64,000 nucleotides of DNA from Haemaphysalis longicornis (Eukaryota; Arthropoda; Arachnida; Ixodida; Ixodidae): NCBI GenBank assembly GCA_013339765.2, contig CM023448.1, forward strand, positions 110,497,118 to 110,561,117. The letters run 5' to 3'. The notes under the pieces were generated by a model. It saw only the letters and a program-made list of their open reading frames with translations. It ran no database searches and had not been told where the DNA came from. The translations under genes and the position numbers were made by a program. Below, in pieces: positions 31,603 to 42,060 of this stretch (positions are counted from its first letter, which is position 1; the number at the start of each line of letters is the position of its first letter).

Positions 31603-32880
31603 CCTTTATCTTTCATTAGTGTTCAGTTTCACCCCATAATTTTGGCGTTGTGCCATCTTGAAGTACGCGGTTTGTCTGAGCGCAAGCGTCAGAACCAATT
31701 GTACAGGCTTATCAACGAGAACGCTTTAGGACGTGGTAGCCTTACAAGAAACGAAAGTGGAGAGGCGAGCAGAGCATAGAAAGAATGGTGAATGTGTTTC
31801 AGTTCACGATATCACGTCTGTGTAAGCCACGCGGTGGGCTTATCTGCAGGATGCGCACTTTTTATTTCGTCAGAGTTGCGGCGTTGCTATCCAAAATGTA
31901 ACGTCCAGTGTGTCTGGCCGGTTTGTTGTATGCGATTTTTTTGTTATCGTCGCGAGAGTGGCGAATTATGTGTGTATGCGCCGACTAAAGCGGATGAAAG
32001 GAAAGTCTTCTTTGAAGACTTAAGGCCGTGGTTTGGTACAGAGCGGGCTATTGTATTTCTAAGGGATTTTATTTGTGTGTGCTCTGCTCGAGATAAATCC
32101 AGTTGTACCTCCGTTTCGTGATGGTAGCACAATTTCACTGAGCGAAATCGAACAGATTTCAGTTTAGAGGATGTGGGGGATGCCTTGGATGGCACAGGAA
32201 CGGTACATTTTACTCATTTTCAAGGTGTGAGTCATGCGCGATTAGATAGAGCCTATGTATCCCTTGATCTTGTACCAGAGTGCTCTGAGTATAATGTTAC
32301 GCCTGTGTCTTTTAGTGACCACTGCCTGGTCTCTTTCTTGATTGGTAAGCGAAACGAAAAAGGGAAGAAGTTTAACTGCAGCCTGTGGAAAATGAATCGC
32401 CAATTATTAAAGGATGAAAAATTTGTAGCAGAGGTCACTGAAAAGATTAGAACATTAATAGAACAGAAAAATTCTAGCTGTGCCGCTAAGTGGGAGAGAT
32501 TCAAAGAAGAAATTAAGATGAAAGCCTTGGAAAGGTCAAGTGCCTTACATCATGATAAAACAAAAAAAGAAGCCCTGCTCAGACGCACCCTGGAAACACT
32601 TTTAGCACTAGAGAGCCAGTCACCGGGACTGTGTAAGGATGATATTAAAACAGTGAAACAACAGTTGGGTCTATCGAAGAAGAAAGGTACCATGGGGCAA
32701 TAGTCAGAGCCAGAGCGGAGAAGTTTTTGTTGGGTGAAGCACCAACCAAGCGAGCTCTTTGTTCTGAAAAACGTTACTCCACCAGAAACACAATCAGTGA
32801 AATAGAGTACAACGGGCATGTATCAAGTGACCAGAAAATAATAGCGAACGTCTTTTGTGAGTATTACGATAGTTTGTTTT
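31603..32880 (+). pseudogene. LINE ORF2, endonuclease domain and linker, frameshifted
   Basis: Recognisable apurinic-endonuclease pieces appear in order but in different frames: LCHLEVRGLSERKRQ (about 31653), VALQETKVE-like in the +1 frame (about 31730), LCVYAPTKADERK (about 31970), FLRDFICVCSARDKS (about 32060, where a GDFN block is expected), and ARLDRAYVSLDL with VSFSDHCLVSF (32240-32340). A long charged linker follows to about 32700. At least four frame changes and an altered GDFN box rule out nicking activity. Confidence 0.78.
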
Positions 32881-33979
32881 GCATGTCAACCGGTTAACTT
32901 AGACCGGTTAGGAAGAGTTTATGCGTTTCTTGCGGTCATTGACGACGAGGTTAAAGATAGTCTGGAAGTTTCAATTCACCTGATGAAGTTAAGAAAGCAA
33001 CTTGACGCTTTAAATCCGGGCAAGTCTCCGGGACCAGACGGGTTGTGCGCGACGTTTTACAAAGCGTTTCGTGATGACCTCAGTATAATATTGTGTGAAC
33101 TCTATACGGAAGCATATGAGCGGGATAGATTGCCACCATCTTTCTCAAGTTCGCACACTGTGCTCATACCTAAAACAGATGACAGGGATGAACTAAAGAA
33201 GGTCACAGCGTATAGGCCAATCACGTTAACTAACGTCGATTATAAAATATTAATGAAATTCTAGCAGGGAGGTTACAGATGGTGATAACAGATATAGTGG
33301 GGGAGCACCCAACATGTGGTATAAAAGGAAGATCTATAACAAGTAATATACACGCAGCGAGAAGCATCCTAGAATGTTGTGACAGTATGGACTTAATTGT
33401 AGCCATGCTCCAAATAGACCTCGAAAAGGCCTTTGATAAAGTCTCTCATGAAATGCTTTTTATCATCTTGGAACAAGTAAACTTGGGAAGAATAATAGCG
33501 GGGGGGGTACAAATGGCTTATAAAGGGTGTTCGACAAGTTTGGTTATTAACAAGTCGGTGTGTCGTCCAATCAAGGTCACACGTTCGGTTCGCCAAGGGT
33601 GCCCGCTTTCGCCTTTACTTTTTTGTTTATACATTGAGGCCCTCTGCGCAAGCGTAAATAACAACAGTATTCATGGCTTTCGGTTGCAGGCATGTGAGGT
33701 CCGTGTACTTGCCTATGCAGACGACATTGCTTTTTTGTGCCGTGATAGAAAAGTATCAGTAGCGCCATTAAAATACTTAATTCCTTTTGTGAATATACTG
33801 GAAGTTCTGTAAATTGGAAAAAGTGTCTGGGGTTCTGGCACGGGTGCTGGGACTGGACACCCAGTGTGTTTGAAGGTGTCAGCTGGCAAGTTACGCCTGC
33901 CAAGTATCTAGGTGTCCCGCTGGAAAATTACCGCGACAGCGAGCCGTACTGGCGAAGCCAGACAGCGGCGTTGCGAGAG
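32881..33979 (+). pseudogene. LINE ORF2, reverse transcriptase domain up to the hAT insertion
   Basis: LDALNPGKSPGPDGLCATFY (about 33005) starts the fingers. It continues with SSSHTVLIPKTDDR and YRPITLTNVDYKILMKF; a stop at 33262 (TAG) and a frame change follow. The second part has MLQIDLEKAFDKVSHEML (first catalytic Asp), SVRQGCPLSPLLFCLYIEAL and the LAYADDIAFLC box (about 33710-33740) with both catalytic Asp residues. After another break the thumb part WQVTPAKYLGVPL (33885-33920) runs into the hAT insertion. The catalytic box is intact, but the chain is broken. Confidence 0.88.
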
Positions 33980-34135
33980 CAGGGTGTCGAACCGGAACCG
34001 GAACCGAACCGAAAACCGGAACCGAACCCGAATTTTTGCCCGGGAACCGGAACTGAACCGGAACAGTATTCTTTCCGCCATTTTGGAACTGAACCCGAAC
34101 CGGAACGAATCGAAGGAACCGTTCCGAACCGGTTC

Positions 34136-35179
34136 CGGGGCCTCAAAAATATGATTTCTAGTTTTCCAGTTTCCATTTCGGTACTCTACCTTTGCCACTC
34201 GCCAGACAGAACCATGAAATATTTTGCATAGTCTGCAGTTCCCAAGGCCCATCATGTTCTCTTCTTACTATTGCCCTCAATTTAATGTAAAGTTGTCCGT
34301 ATATACTATCAGTTTGCGTTAGGTACTGCCCATCTCTCCCAATTATCTTTTACATTTAGCATAACCTAAGTTAGAACGCATATTCCGAGGCAACATATCA
34401 TGCAATATTCTTCATGGTTTCTATCTGCATGGTGTTTAAAATCGTGTAAAGTTTTTAATGTGTTGTTAGTTCGCATGCATCCCTGTCCGCTTGTGAAGGC
34501 CTTCAGGGACACCATCAACAATAAATCCATATATTCCACCTATTTTAGTTTGAATGGGCAGTTATATACAAACAGCACTGAGACACAAACACTCGTAGTT
34601 CTCAAAATTAACTTCCTTCTTCTTGTATACAGTGCCGTTGTGTCATTTGGTTACTGCTCTAAGAGAACATGAGATATAAAAAAGGGGGATTATAATTTCC
34701 ACTTTTAAACTATATTTGATAGCATTTTCATGTTATCTTGAATCTGCTCAACCTTAAACTTAAAATGCGGATGGATTTAAGTCGATTAATGCGGGTTAGC
34801 GGGTAGACTGGGGTGGATTAGTTAGGTGAGTGAATGAGCTAATGTGAATTAGGGGGACTGGTGTGTTGATTAATTTGGATTCCAGGAACTAGCGAGTCAG
34901 TTCAGGTTGATTAGACGGTGGGACCACACATGATATCTTTGGGGTCTTTGGTATTTAGAAATTTTGCAGCATTCTCCTTCTCGCCCAAATCACGAAATTT
35001 TGTCAAGCACAAAGTATCCGCAAAGTTATGTGATGGCCACCTGAACGCTATAAAAATTCTTTCTTTGTGCCCGTATTGCGCTGTTATGTTGTTTCTATAT
35101 TAAAATTACCATCTCGCACTAAAGTTAATAACTAATTGCCTAATGCGTATTTTATATTCATCAAAGGGTTTTCAAAACG
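34136..35179. other. hAT interior, left part, nothing recognised
   Basis: AT-rich DNA. 34770-34915 has many TTAG/GATTAG-type words but no clear repeat unit. No transposase fragment is seen. Confidence 0.55.
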
Positions 35180-36035
35180 TGTATATATATGAGGTGCGAC
35201 AGTTGGAAAGAAACTAAACTGAAAGAAAAAAAGGGAGGAACGATCAACTGGTTTGATGCAAGAGACGTCCGAAAGCATTCTTCAATACCTTCTCTTTCTT
35301 TGTGCTACCATTCTGCAGCCTCCCACAGGTGTAGCATCTCATCCCCCGAACACAGCCCCTTCAAGCTAAGGAAGCGGCACCAAAACTCTTATAACAGAGT
35401 CTTAGCAGGCGTGGCCCAACTTTGCCAACGATCGATTGCATCTTACAGCACTTCCAATGATCAATCGGAGACCACCAACGAGACAGTCACGATTGTATGG
35501 GCACCAGCTCATACTGGCATATCCGGCAAACAAGATCACCAACCTCGTGGCTCGAGATTTGACCCGCTTAGCCAGCTGATGAAGCCGGGCCCGAGTGCAT
35601 GCATCCTGCAGTCACAGACCAGGAAGTTACTCAGCACTATAGCCTCTTCCGTAGAACGTATTCCTCCCCGCACAAATCGCTACCGATTAACCAGGAAAGA
35701 TTACTCCGCGCCCTGCGGGCATACACCTTCCCACACAACCACCAGACTCCACCTCTTTGACGGGACACAGCTCTCTCATTTCGTCGCTTCTGTGGAGAGC
35801 CTGGGAACCTCATACACATAGTAGGCGGCTGCGACAAGTGTACCGTAGATCCACCCAACCTCCACGTTTCCATAGAGATTTGGGAGACAGCCATGGCCAG
35901 CTCCGGCCTTCAAGATCAGTTGCTCTTGATGGAAACGGCTGTCGATTCGGCCCCCTCGAATGAGGACGCCTCTCTGAACCTTTGCCTCAATTTAATTAAA
36001 CTTCATTTTCTCTCTCTCTCTCTCTACAAGTGATC
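35180..36035 (+). pseudogene. I-clade LINE fragment (RNase H and tail) inside the hAT element
   Basis: TIVWAPAHTGISGKQ (about 35490) is the conserved end block of LINE-encoded RNase H. Next comes RLTRKDYSAP with HTPSHTTTRLHLF, then, in a second frame, CGKCGEPGNL-like residues replaced by WRAWEPHTHSRRLRQ. The final WETAMASSGLQDQLLLMETA (35880-35940) is typical for the C-terminus of these ORF2 proteins. It ends at CTCTCTCTCTCT after AATTAAACTTCATTT (35995-36030). Several frame changes are present. The part before 35450 is not recognisable. Confidence 0.7.
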
Positions 36036-36379
36036 ATTACTGCTGCTTGTGACTTCACTTGGCTATTATCTCTCCTAGAGCCCAATCGCTGTCTCCGGTC
36101 GCTGAAGGGCCATTAGAAAGTTCATATCTCCGGTGGTTCCCTATCCAATGCCGTCCTATACACGCCGTCCATGAGCCTTTATAGCCGTTCTTTCTTTCCA
36201 ACAGCCCTGTTAGCAGATAAAAGATAAGCAGAAAGAAATTGCTCTAAATGCCACCTGCCACGCTTGGCAGTCAGAAATTAACGCCAACGCCAGACTGTTT
36301 TCTACTTCTAGCACTGCTAATACTTTCGTGTTAAAGCTAAAGCGCCGTTGAAACTTGGGGTAGATGAAAAGCGTAGCAG
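36036..36379. other. hAT interior, unassigned
   Basis: Nothing recognised. Confidence 0.5.
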
Positions 36380-37010
36380 ACCAACCGATTTATTTACAAT
36401 GCATATTTTTTTGCCTCATTGTGCGAAAATAGGGGTGCGTGCGTGCGGGCGTAACATTTGATCGATCAAAAAAAAAAAATGCCCGCCAAAGAGACTGCCC
36501 GTTTGCCAGTAAACTACCTACCTGCCTGCCTGCCTGCCTGCCTGCCTGCCAGGCAGAACATTGTGGTGACGATGCATGATTTGGGGACGAGGGGCGGCCC
36601 GTCACGAGCTGCCGGGAAGGGGGGGGGGGGGGGGAGACGCAAAATGCCCCACCACGGCGACACTCCAGGGTACCAAAAACGATTGTGGACGGGCGGGTCG
36701 TCTGTCGTCTGCTTAGTAGGTTGAGGCAAAAGGCTGCCTGCAGGGAGGCTGCTCATTTCCAGAAGATTCTGGTTAGGATGCACTGATGGGGGAGGCGCTG
36801 GAGGCACCGGGGCGCTGCCCGCTGGCCAGGAGGGTACATGTTCGCCTTCGAGAAGACTGTGGCGAGGACGCATTATTTGGAGACGATGTGCGGCCCGTCA
36901 CTGGTCGGCGAAGGGAGTGGATCACAGGGCGGCACAGCGGTGGTTCTGAAGAGCCATGCGTTAGAGCGCAGCCCTTAAGCGCCCGCTCCTGTGGTTTCGC
37001 GTAGTTTCTC
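36380..37010. repeat. Diverged tandem block with (CTGC)n and poly(G)
   Basis: A module containing GACGATGCATGATTTGGGGA and GGGCGGCCCGTCACGAG (about 36568-36612) recurs as GACGCATTATTTGGAGACGA and GCGGCCCGTCACTGGTCG (about 36865-36905), roughly 295 bp later. (CTGC)n covers 36519-36552 and a G run 36620-36634. Units are strongly diverged, and nothing suggests coding. Confidence 0.6.
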
Positions 37011-37834
37011 AGCGTCGGCCTCGTTGTAACCGAGAGAACGAAGACGCCACCGAAGATAGAGCGAGCAGGAAAGCGGAGGACGAAAGTATGGCGAAAGTGG
37101 GAGGGGAGGGCGAAATTTCCAGACCGCGCGAGACATGCTCCACGGCAGCAACGCCTTACGAGATAACGAAAGAGTATACCGCATGCCATCGTGCATTTGT
37201 TGTGGACGCGACCACTTCCTAAGACACAGCAGCTATGCGCCGTCGCCGAAAAGTACAGTTCGCGCAGCGCTCAAATTTCGCATTAGCGACTACCGTAATC
37301 GTCTGCCATATTTCTTGTTTCCTCAAGAAAACAACTGTGGTGTATAAAATTGCAGTGGTATGAGCCAAGAATAAATAAATTAAATCATGAAAATGAAGGA
37401 ACTTAAATTAATAACGGTAAACTTGCGGCCATAAAGAGCAATGCTTTCACATTCATACAAATAGTAGCCCCTTTAAATGTCCCAACGAACCTTTTGTTTA
37501 GCTTCAGTTATTGTTGTAATCGTTGACCTATCTGTCACGATTTGGCCCGCATTCGGGAACGTGGGAGGGTCGTAGTACTCTCCACCGAGTGACGACCCGC
37601 AGCGTGCTGGTGGTGACGGTGACTGACCGCGAGCTGCTGTGCTCGGCGGTGTTAACTTATTCGCCAGCCATGCACAATGTTTTTTCACACCGAGCCTGGC
37701 AGGGCCACCGAACTTAGCGGCCAACGAAAATTGGGGAGGGGGCGGGGGCGCCACATACTCGTCAAACTACCATAGAAAACGTTTTGCAGTAGCTTGTACA
37801 GTTAAATGAGCTATTGAAGACTTTAGATAAACTC
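37011..37834. other. hAT interior, unassigned
   Basis: No repeat or gene was recognised. Confidence 0.5.
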
Positions 37835-38055
37835 GACGCGGTGGCTTAGTGGCTAAGGCGTTGCGCTGCTGAGAACACAGACGCGGGTTAGATTCCCAGC
37901 CGCGGCGGCCGCTTTTCTGATGGACGCGAAAAGCGAAAACGTCCGTGTGTACGAGATTTCGGCGGACGCTAAAGATCCCCAGGTGGGCAAAATTAATCCG
38001 GTGCCCTCCACTACGGCGCGCCTCATCGCCTGCTTTGCATCGCCGCGTTAAACCC
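37835..38055 (+). mobile_element. Ruka-like SINE, copy 4, inside the hAT element
   Basis: GACGCGGTGGCTTAGTGGCT starts the tRNA-like head, and the B box is altered (GGTTAGATTCC). The body GATGGACGCGAAAAGCG, then CCCCAGGTGGGCAAAATTAA, and the end GCGTTAAACCC match the other copies. It runs into a long (AATA)n tract. Confidence 0.92.
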
Positions 38056-38091
38056 TACAATAAATAAATAATAAATAAATAAATAAAAAAA

Positions 38092-38142
<51 letters not shown>

Positions 38143-38222
38143 AATAAATAAATAAAAAAAATAAATAAATAAATAAATAAATAAATAAAATAAACAAAGA
38201 AATAAATGAATAAATAAAAATC
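38056..38222. repeat. (AAATA)n tract behind the SINE
   Basis: About 165 bp of AAAT/AAATA repeats continuing the SINE tail. Such expansion of SINE tails into microsatellites is well known. The minus strand reads as a spurious Ile-Tyr-Leu-Phe repeat. Confidence 0.95.
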
Positions 38223-38770
38223 AACATTTTCGATAAACGCTTTCACCCTTCTGCGCATCTGGAAGCACTGGGAGAACTATAGCAATTGCCAGCACAGAGC
38301 AACAGTGCGTGATTTCCTAGTCGCTGCGGATGCAGCTTCCGTTTCTGCTTCGCTTTTGTGGCTTTCTTTTTAAAGTGGCTATAAAATGCGTTCTATTCTG
38401 CAACTTAAGGAAAGCCGTCAAATAGCCGCTACACCGCTGTAAGGATGTCATTCAGTGGTCGAAGAACGCCAAGACCGGGAAGGAGAGAAAAATATTTTAA
38501 GCAAATTTCTAAGTTATCTGATGAGGAAAGAGCAGTAATTTTTCGCTGAGGCACTTTGCGACCCCTAATCTAAGTACAGGATGTCTTGGTTGACTACTTT
38601 CTGCAAGTATTTAGAAAAAAGTTGAAAAAAGTGTTGCAGGGTCGCTTTAATTCGGCCAAGGCAAAATATTTGCTCAAAGAAACATTCATTATGACTTGGT
38701 TTTATGCCGCCTTGATAAGGAAACGAAAAACGAGCACAAAAAAAATTAACAGAAAAAAACACGCCTGCTT
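38223..38770. other. hAT interior, right part, unassigned
   Basis: No transposase or other gene was recognised before the terminal GAACC-rich region. Confidence 0.5.
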
Positions 38771-38921
38771 TTTTTCTTCGAACCCGTTTGAACCCGTTTG
38801 AACCAGTTCGAACCGGTTCGAACCGGAACGGAATGGTGCTCTGGAACTGAACCCGAACCGAACCCGAAAGGCTTGAACCCGAACCCGAACCGAACCCGAA
38901 AAAGTCCGGTTCGACACCCTG

Positions 38922-39973
38922 TGCGAGAGAAAGCGGAAAAGTGGGAGGGAAAGGGTAAAACGTTGTCTGTGTTGGCACGGGAGACGGTGTGTAATGTGTT
39001 TCGGTTCGCTAAACTGTGGTACGTTTTGCAAGTTATTCATTGTTCGCGTGCAAATGTACAAAGGTTACACCATGTATGTGCTGTTTTTATTTGGGGCTCG
39101 ACCTGAGAACGGACGAGTAGAACTAATCTTTTCAGACGGGTACGTGATGGTGGTTTGTCACTATCGCATCTTTTTCTGCGACAAGTCAATAGATTCTATT
39201 TTTTGCGTGAGGTGAAGGACCTCCTACTTCGCACTGTAATTCAGGTTAGGTTAGGTAGACTTCTGCCTCAGTTTGTTATTACGTCATCTTTGTGTTATAC
39301 CGGAGGAGTTCACGGATATTTAAAGGAAGTCGTACAGGCAACACAATTTGTATGTTCGCGTTTTTCCATGGAGTATTTGAGTTCAGTGTCGAAGAGGAAG
39401 TTGTACAAAGATCTCGTTGAAATCTGCTTTCCTGTGCCACTATACAGATCCATGTTTCGAAGTGGACCAGGACAAAATGTTTTGAAACGTGTAAAAGCAA
39501 TGGTTGTTCCGCCGGGTGTTAAAACGTTTTTCTTTAAGCTTCATGTTGGTGTGCTCCCGGTTAAAACGTGGATGCTTGAGAAGGGTTTGTTCGTGCCCTG
39601 GGGAGCAGACTGCTGGCTATGCAAGAAGCCGGAAACTGTTGAACATGTATTTTTGGACTGTTGGGATGCGGTGTTTTTGTGGGATGTTCTTCAGAGAACT
39701 TTGAAAAAGGAACTCCCCTTGGATCCTCATGGTATACGGTTTCTGGCAGTTGAGAACGATAATGGAGTGCCTTACGACCTATTGATGTTGCTGGTCCTCC
39801 ACGGAATATGGAGGTCTCGAATGGCAGCTCGTTACTCGGACGTTGATGGACGGCCCGCGAGGCAGTATTTCTGTGAAAGCGTTCATCGCATTGTAGAAAT
39901 GTGGAAGGGTCAACCTTGTACGCCCGAGTGGCTGCAGGAAGTAGAGAAAGTGTTGTCTATGCCCCGTTTTTAG
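38922..39973 (+). pseudogene. LINE ORF2, C-terminal region with zinc finger, after the hAT
   Basis: After the target duplication the LINE resumes with KAEKWEGKGKTLSVLARETV. From 39155 to 39973 one frame of 272 codons is fully open and ends at a TAG at 39971-39973. It contains LPVKTWMLEKGLFVPWGADC, then CWLCKKPETVEHVFLDC (about 39611-39661), a C-x2-C-x7-H-x4-C finger found near the C-terminus of such LINE proteins. The last part, FLWDVLQRTLKKELPLDP and HGIWRSRMAARYS, is also conserved in form. This section is much better preserved than the N-terminal domains. Confidence 0.85.
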
Positions 39974-40045
39974 ACATAATACGCTGGCTTAGGCAAAGCT
40001 AGCGTTTTTTATCTGTAGCACGTTTTAAAGCAAAGCTTTTTACCT

Positions 40046-40231
40046 CTACCCCCCAAGGGTTCTTTCGCGAGCGTTGGTGTCACCAGAAAAAACTCCAGCG
40101 AACAAATAAAAGAATTTACTGGCACCACCAGGAATCGAACCTGGAACTAGTAGACTTAACAAAGCGAGACCCCGTTGTCTTACCGATTTAGCTACGAGCC
40201 CACGCGAAGACGGGGAAGACAGGTGGTGCAC
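40046..40231 (-). repeat. Reversed tRNA-like repeat head
   Basis: On the minus strand TCGTAGCTAAATCGGTAAGA resembles an A box and CCAGGTTCGATTCCTGG is a perfect T arm with B box. Between them, 35-40 bases include a possible long variable arm. The segment then runs into CACCAGAAAAAACTCCAGCG (read on plus), which resembles the block beside the tRNA-like piece at 48985. It is most likely a SINE or tRNA pseudogene; the acceptor stem does not close convincingly. Confidence 0.5.
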
Positions 40232-40439
40232 TCACCAAGCACATCTTCGGGTTTACCACCTGCGTTCTCGCTGAAGGCCACGTGCAAGCGTCACGCGACC
40301 ACTCACGCCCGTCTAGCGGCCCTGTGCGCATCTTGCCTCATGTGCTAAGAGTTACAAAAATAAAAGGAAGCTCACACCAATGCATGGCATCTCACTTCTA
40401 GTACGCCATGTGCTAAAGCCTGTGGCCTCCAGTGTTCAC
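40232..40439. other. Unassigned spacer
   Basis: Nothing recognised between the tRNA-like head and the next LINE fragment. Confidence 0.5.
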
Positions 40440-42060
40440 GTATAAATCACAGCTCCTTGTCGTCCGCCCTCACGTCTATCCAAGGAATATATTCAAATAC
40501 TTCTTGATGGCCAGGCCATCACTCCAAGCCCAGCATCTAAGATCCTGGGCCTACATCTCGAGGCTAACACCAAGAGTGACGACTCCTTGAAGCGCCTCAA
40601 AACAGCATTAATCAAATCATACACATGATCAGGCGAGTTGCCACCAAGAAGCGAGGCCAAAAGGAATCCGGTACCTTTCGATTAATTGAAGCTTCTGTCC
40701 TCTCGGGAGTCACTTACGTCAACCCCCTGTCTTCTTCTCGACGAAGAAGACATAGAGATGCTTTATATAATGATTAGAAAGGCGGTCGAGCAGGTCATTG
40801 GTCTTCTCATGAGTGCGTCCACACAGAGGCTGCTTAGCACGGGCCTCCACAACACGGTGGAAGAGCTGATAGAAGGCCATCTTTCTAACCAGAAGGTCCG
40901 ACTCAGAACTGCGGTGGGTAACCGCATGCTTCACCAGATTGGGTGGGCAGCCTACGATGTCCCTACGCTTGACGTACTCCCAGACACTTGGCGTCTAAAA
41001 CTAAAGATGCCCCCTTTGCTTAGAAATATGAACCCCTCACATGACGAGGGTCACCGAAAAGCACGGGCTCAAGCGCTAAACACCCCCCTCAGTGGGGATC
41101 ATGCAGTTATCTACACAGACGCCTCCAAACATCCATGGCAGCAATACGCCATCATCGTGGCTACCTCCAGAACCAACCTCTTTGCGTGTACCTCGCTTAG
41201 GACCCAAGAAATGATGGCAGCAGAAGAGGCAGCCATCACCTTGGCTCTCACTCAACCAGGGGTTCGGAGGGTAGTCACCGATTCCCAGCAAGCCTACTGG
41301 AATTACCAGTCAGGTTGGGTGTCCTGACCTGCACTGCACGTGCTAAAAAACCACTCCCCAAACGGTTCCATTCAGCTCATCTGGACACCCCCTCAAGCTT
41401 CAATGAAGGGAAACAAATACACCCACCCAACAAGCCTGCGCCTTTACCTCCCATGCTATGGAGCTGCACGAGGACAGTCACCCGCACGTAACGTTCAGGG
41501 AGATAATCCAGCATTATCGCCTTCTGAGACAGACCGTACCTTCGACTTACCCTGACCTTTCCAGAGAACAATAAACTACCCTACGGCTCATACAATCCGG
41601 GCTCCTTCCCACAGCCTACACGTCTTCACTTAATGTATCCGAATCGCTACGACGCTGAATGTAAATTTTTCTCAGAAGTCGGAACACTCCGCCCCGTAAT
41701 CGGGGTGTGCGACTTTAGCCCTGAGCACCCTCCTCTCTTTCCGTCAACTACCCAACAAGAGCAATGGGAGATGCTGCTGTCCAGGCCCTCTCTACCTACC
41801 CAGCTTCAGTGGGTGGACAGAACACAGGCCGCGCGGACTGCATATGGGCCCCACAGAAGAAGGAATCACTCCCCAGGGCTGCATTCTTGGCCCTTCAGAA
41901 ATCTGAACAGAAGTATTTCTTCCTCGTCCTCCTCCTTCTCTGCCGCAAATCTCGTCGCCTCCGTCCGCGGCGCAGAGACGGAGAACTCAGATCGTCTAAC
42001 ACCGGGTTGGAGCTTACTTTAATTTTATAAAAAGAGTTTCCACTCTTGGGCTACACCACT
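40440..42060 (+). pseudogene. I-clade LINE fragment: thumb, RNase H and C-terminus
   Basis: ILGLHLEANTKSDDSLKRLK (about 40540-40600) and IIHMIRRVATKKRGQKE cover the region after reverse transcriptase. The open frame 40686-41327 contains STGLHNTVEELIEGHLSNQK and the RNase H start HAVIYTDASKHPWQQYAIIV with its first catalytic Asp, then AAEEAAITLALTQPG and VTDSQQAYWNYQSGWVS. After a frame change, LIWTPPQASMKGNKYTH (about 41378) is the last RNase H block. The C-terminus ends near 42020, followed by a short tail with TAAAAAGAGTTTCCACTCT. Four or more frame changes show that it is dead. Confidence 0.82.

Larger units (their letters stand above)
33980..38921. mobile_element. hAT element (4.9 kb, non-autonomous) inserted in LINE ORF2
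   Basis: The ends are CAGGGTGTCGAACCGGA (33980-33996) and its exact inverted partner (38905-38921). TGCGAGAG flanks both sides (33972-33979 and 38922-38929), an 8 bp target duplication. Removing one duplicate restores the LINE frame through LRE and KAEKW. Both ends carry dense GAACCG/CGGTTC repeats (33985-34135 and 38770-38910). No hAT transposase was recognised inside; instead there is a LINE fragment (35180-36035), a diverged tandem (36520-37000) and a SINE (37835-38055). Confidence 0.92.
30286..40020 (+). mobile_element. Long L1/Tx1-like LINE, split by a hAT insertion
   Basis: ORF1 (zinc knuckles) and ORF2 (apurinic endonuclease, reverse transcriptase, C-terminal zinc finger) follow in the usual LINE order. 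The hAT element at 33980-38921 interrupts ORF2 just after the palm domain; without it the LINE would span about 4.8 kb. ORF1 has one frame change and ORF2 several, so it is inactive. Fingers motifs such as GKSPGPDGL with FYKAF point to the L1/Tx1 group rather than the I or RTE groups. The 3' border, near 40020, is uncertain because a reversed tRNA-like repeat follows. Confidence 0.82.

Noticed and set aside
33908..34255. Frames with Arg-Phe or Glu-Pro repeats at the hAT ends
   Set aside because: They are translations of the GAACCG terminal repeats, not proteins.
38055..38258. Open frame rich in Ile-Tyr-Leu-Phe, membrane-like
   Set aside because: It is the translation of the (AAATA)n tract behind a SINE.
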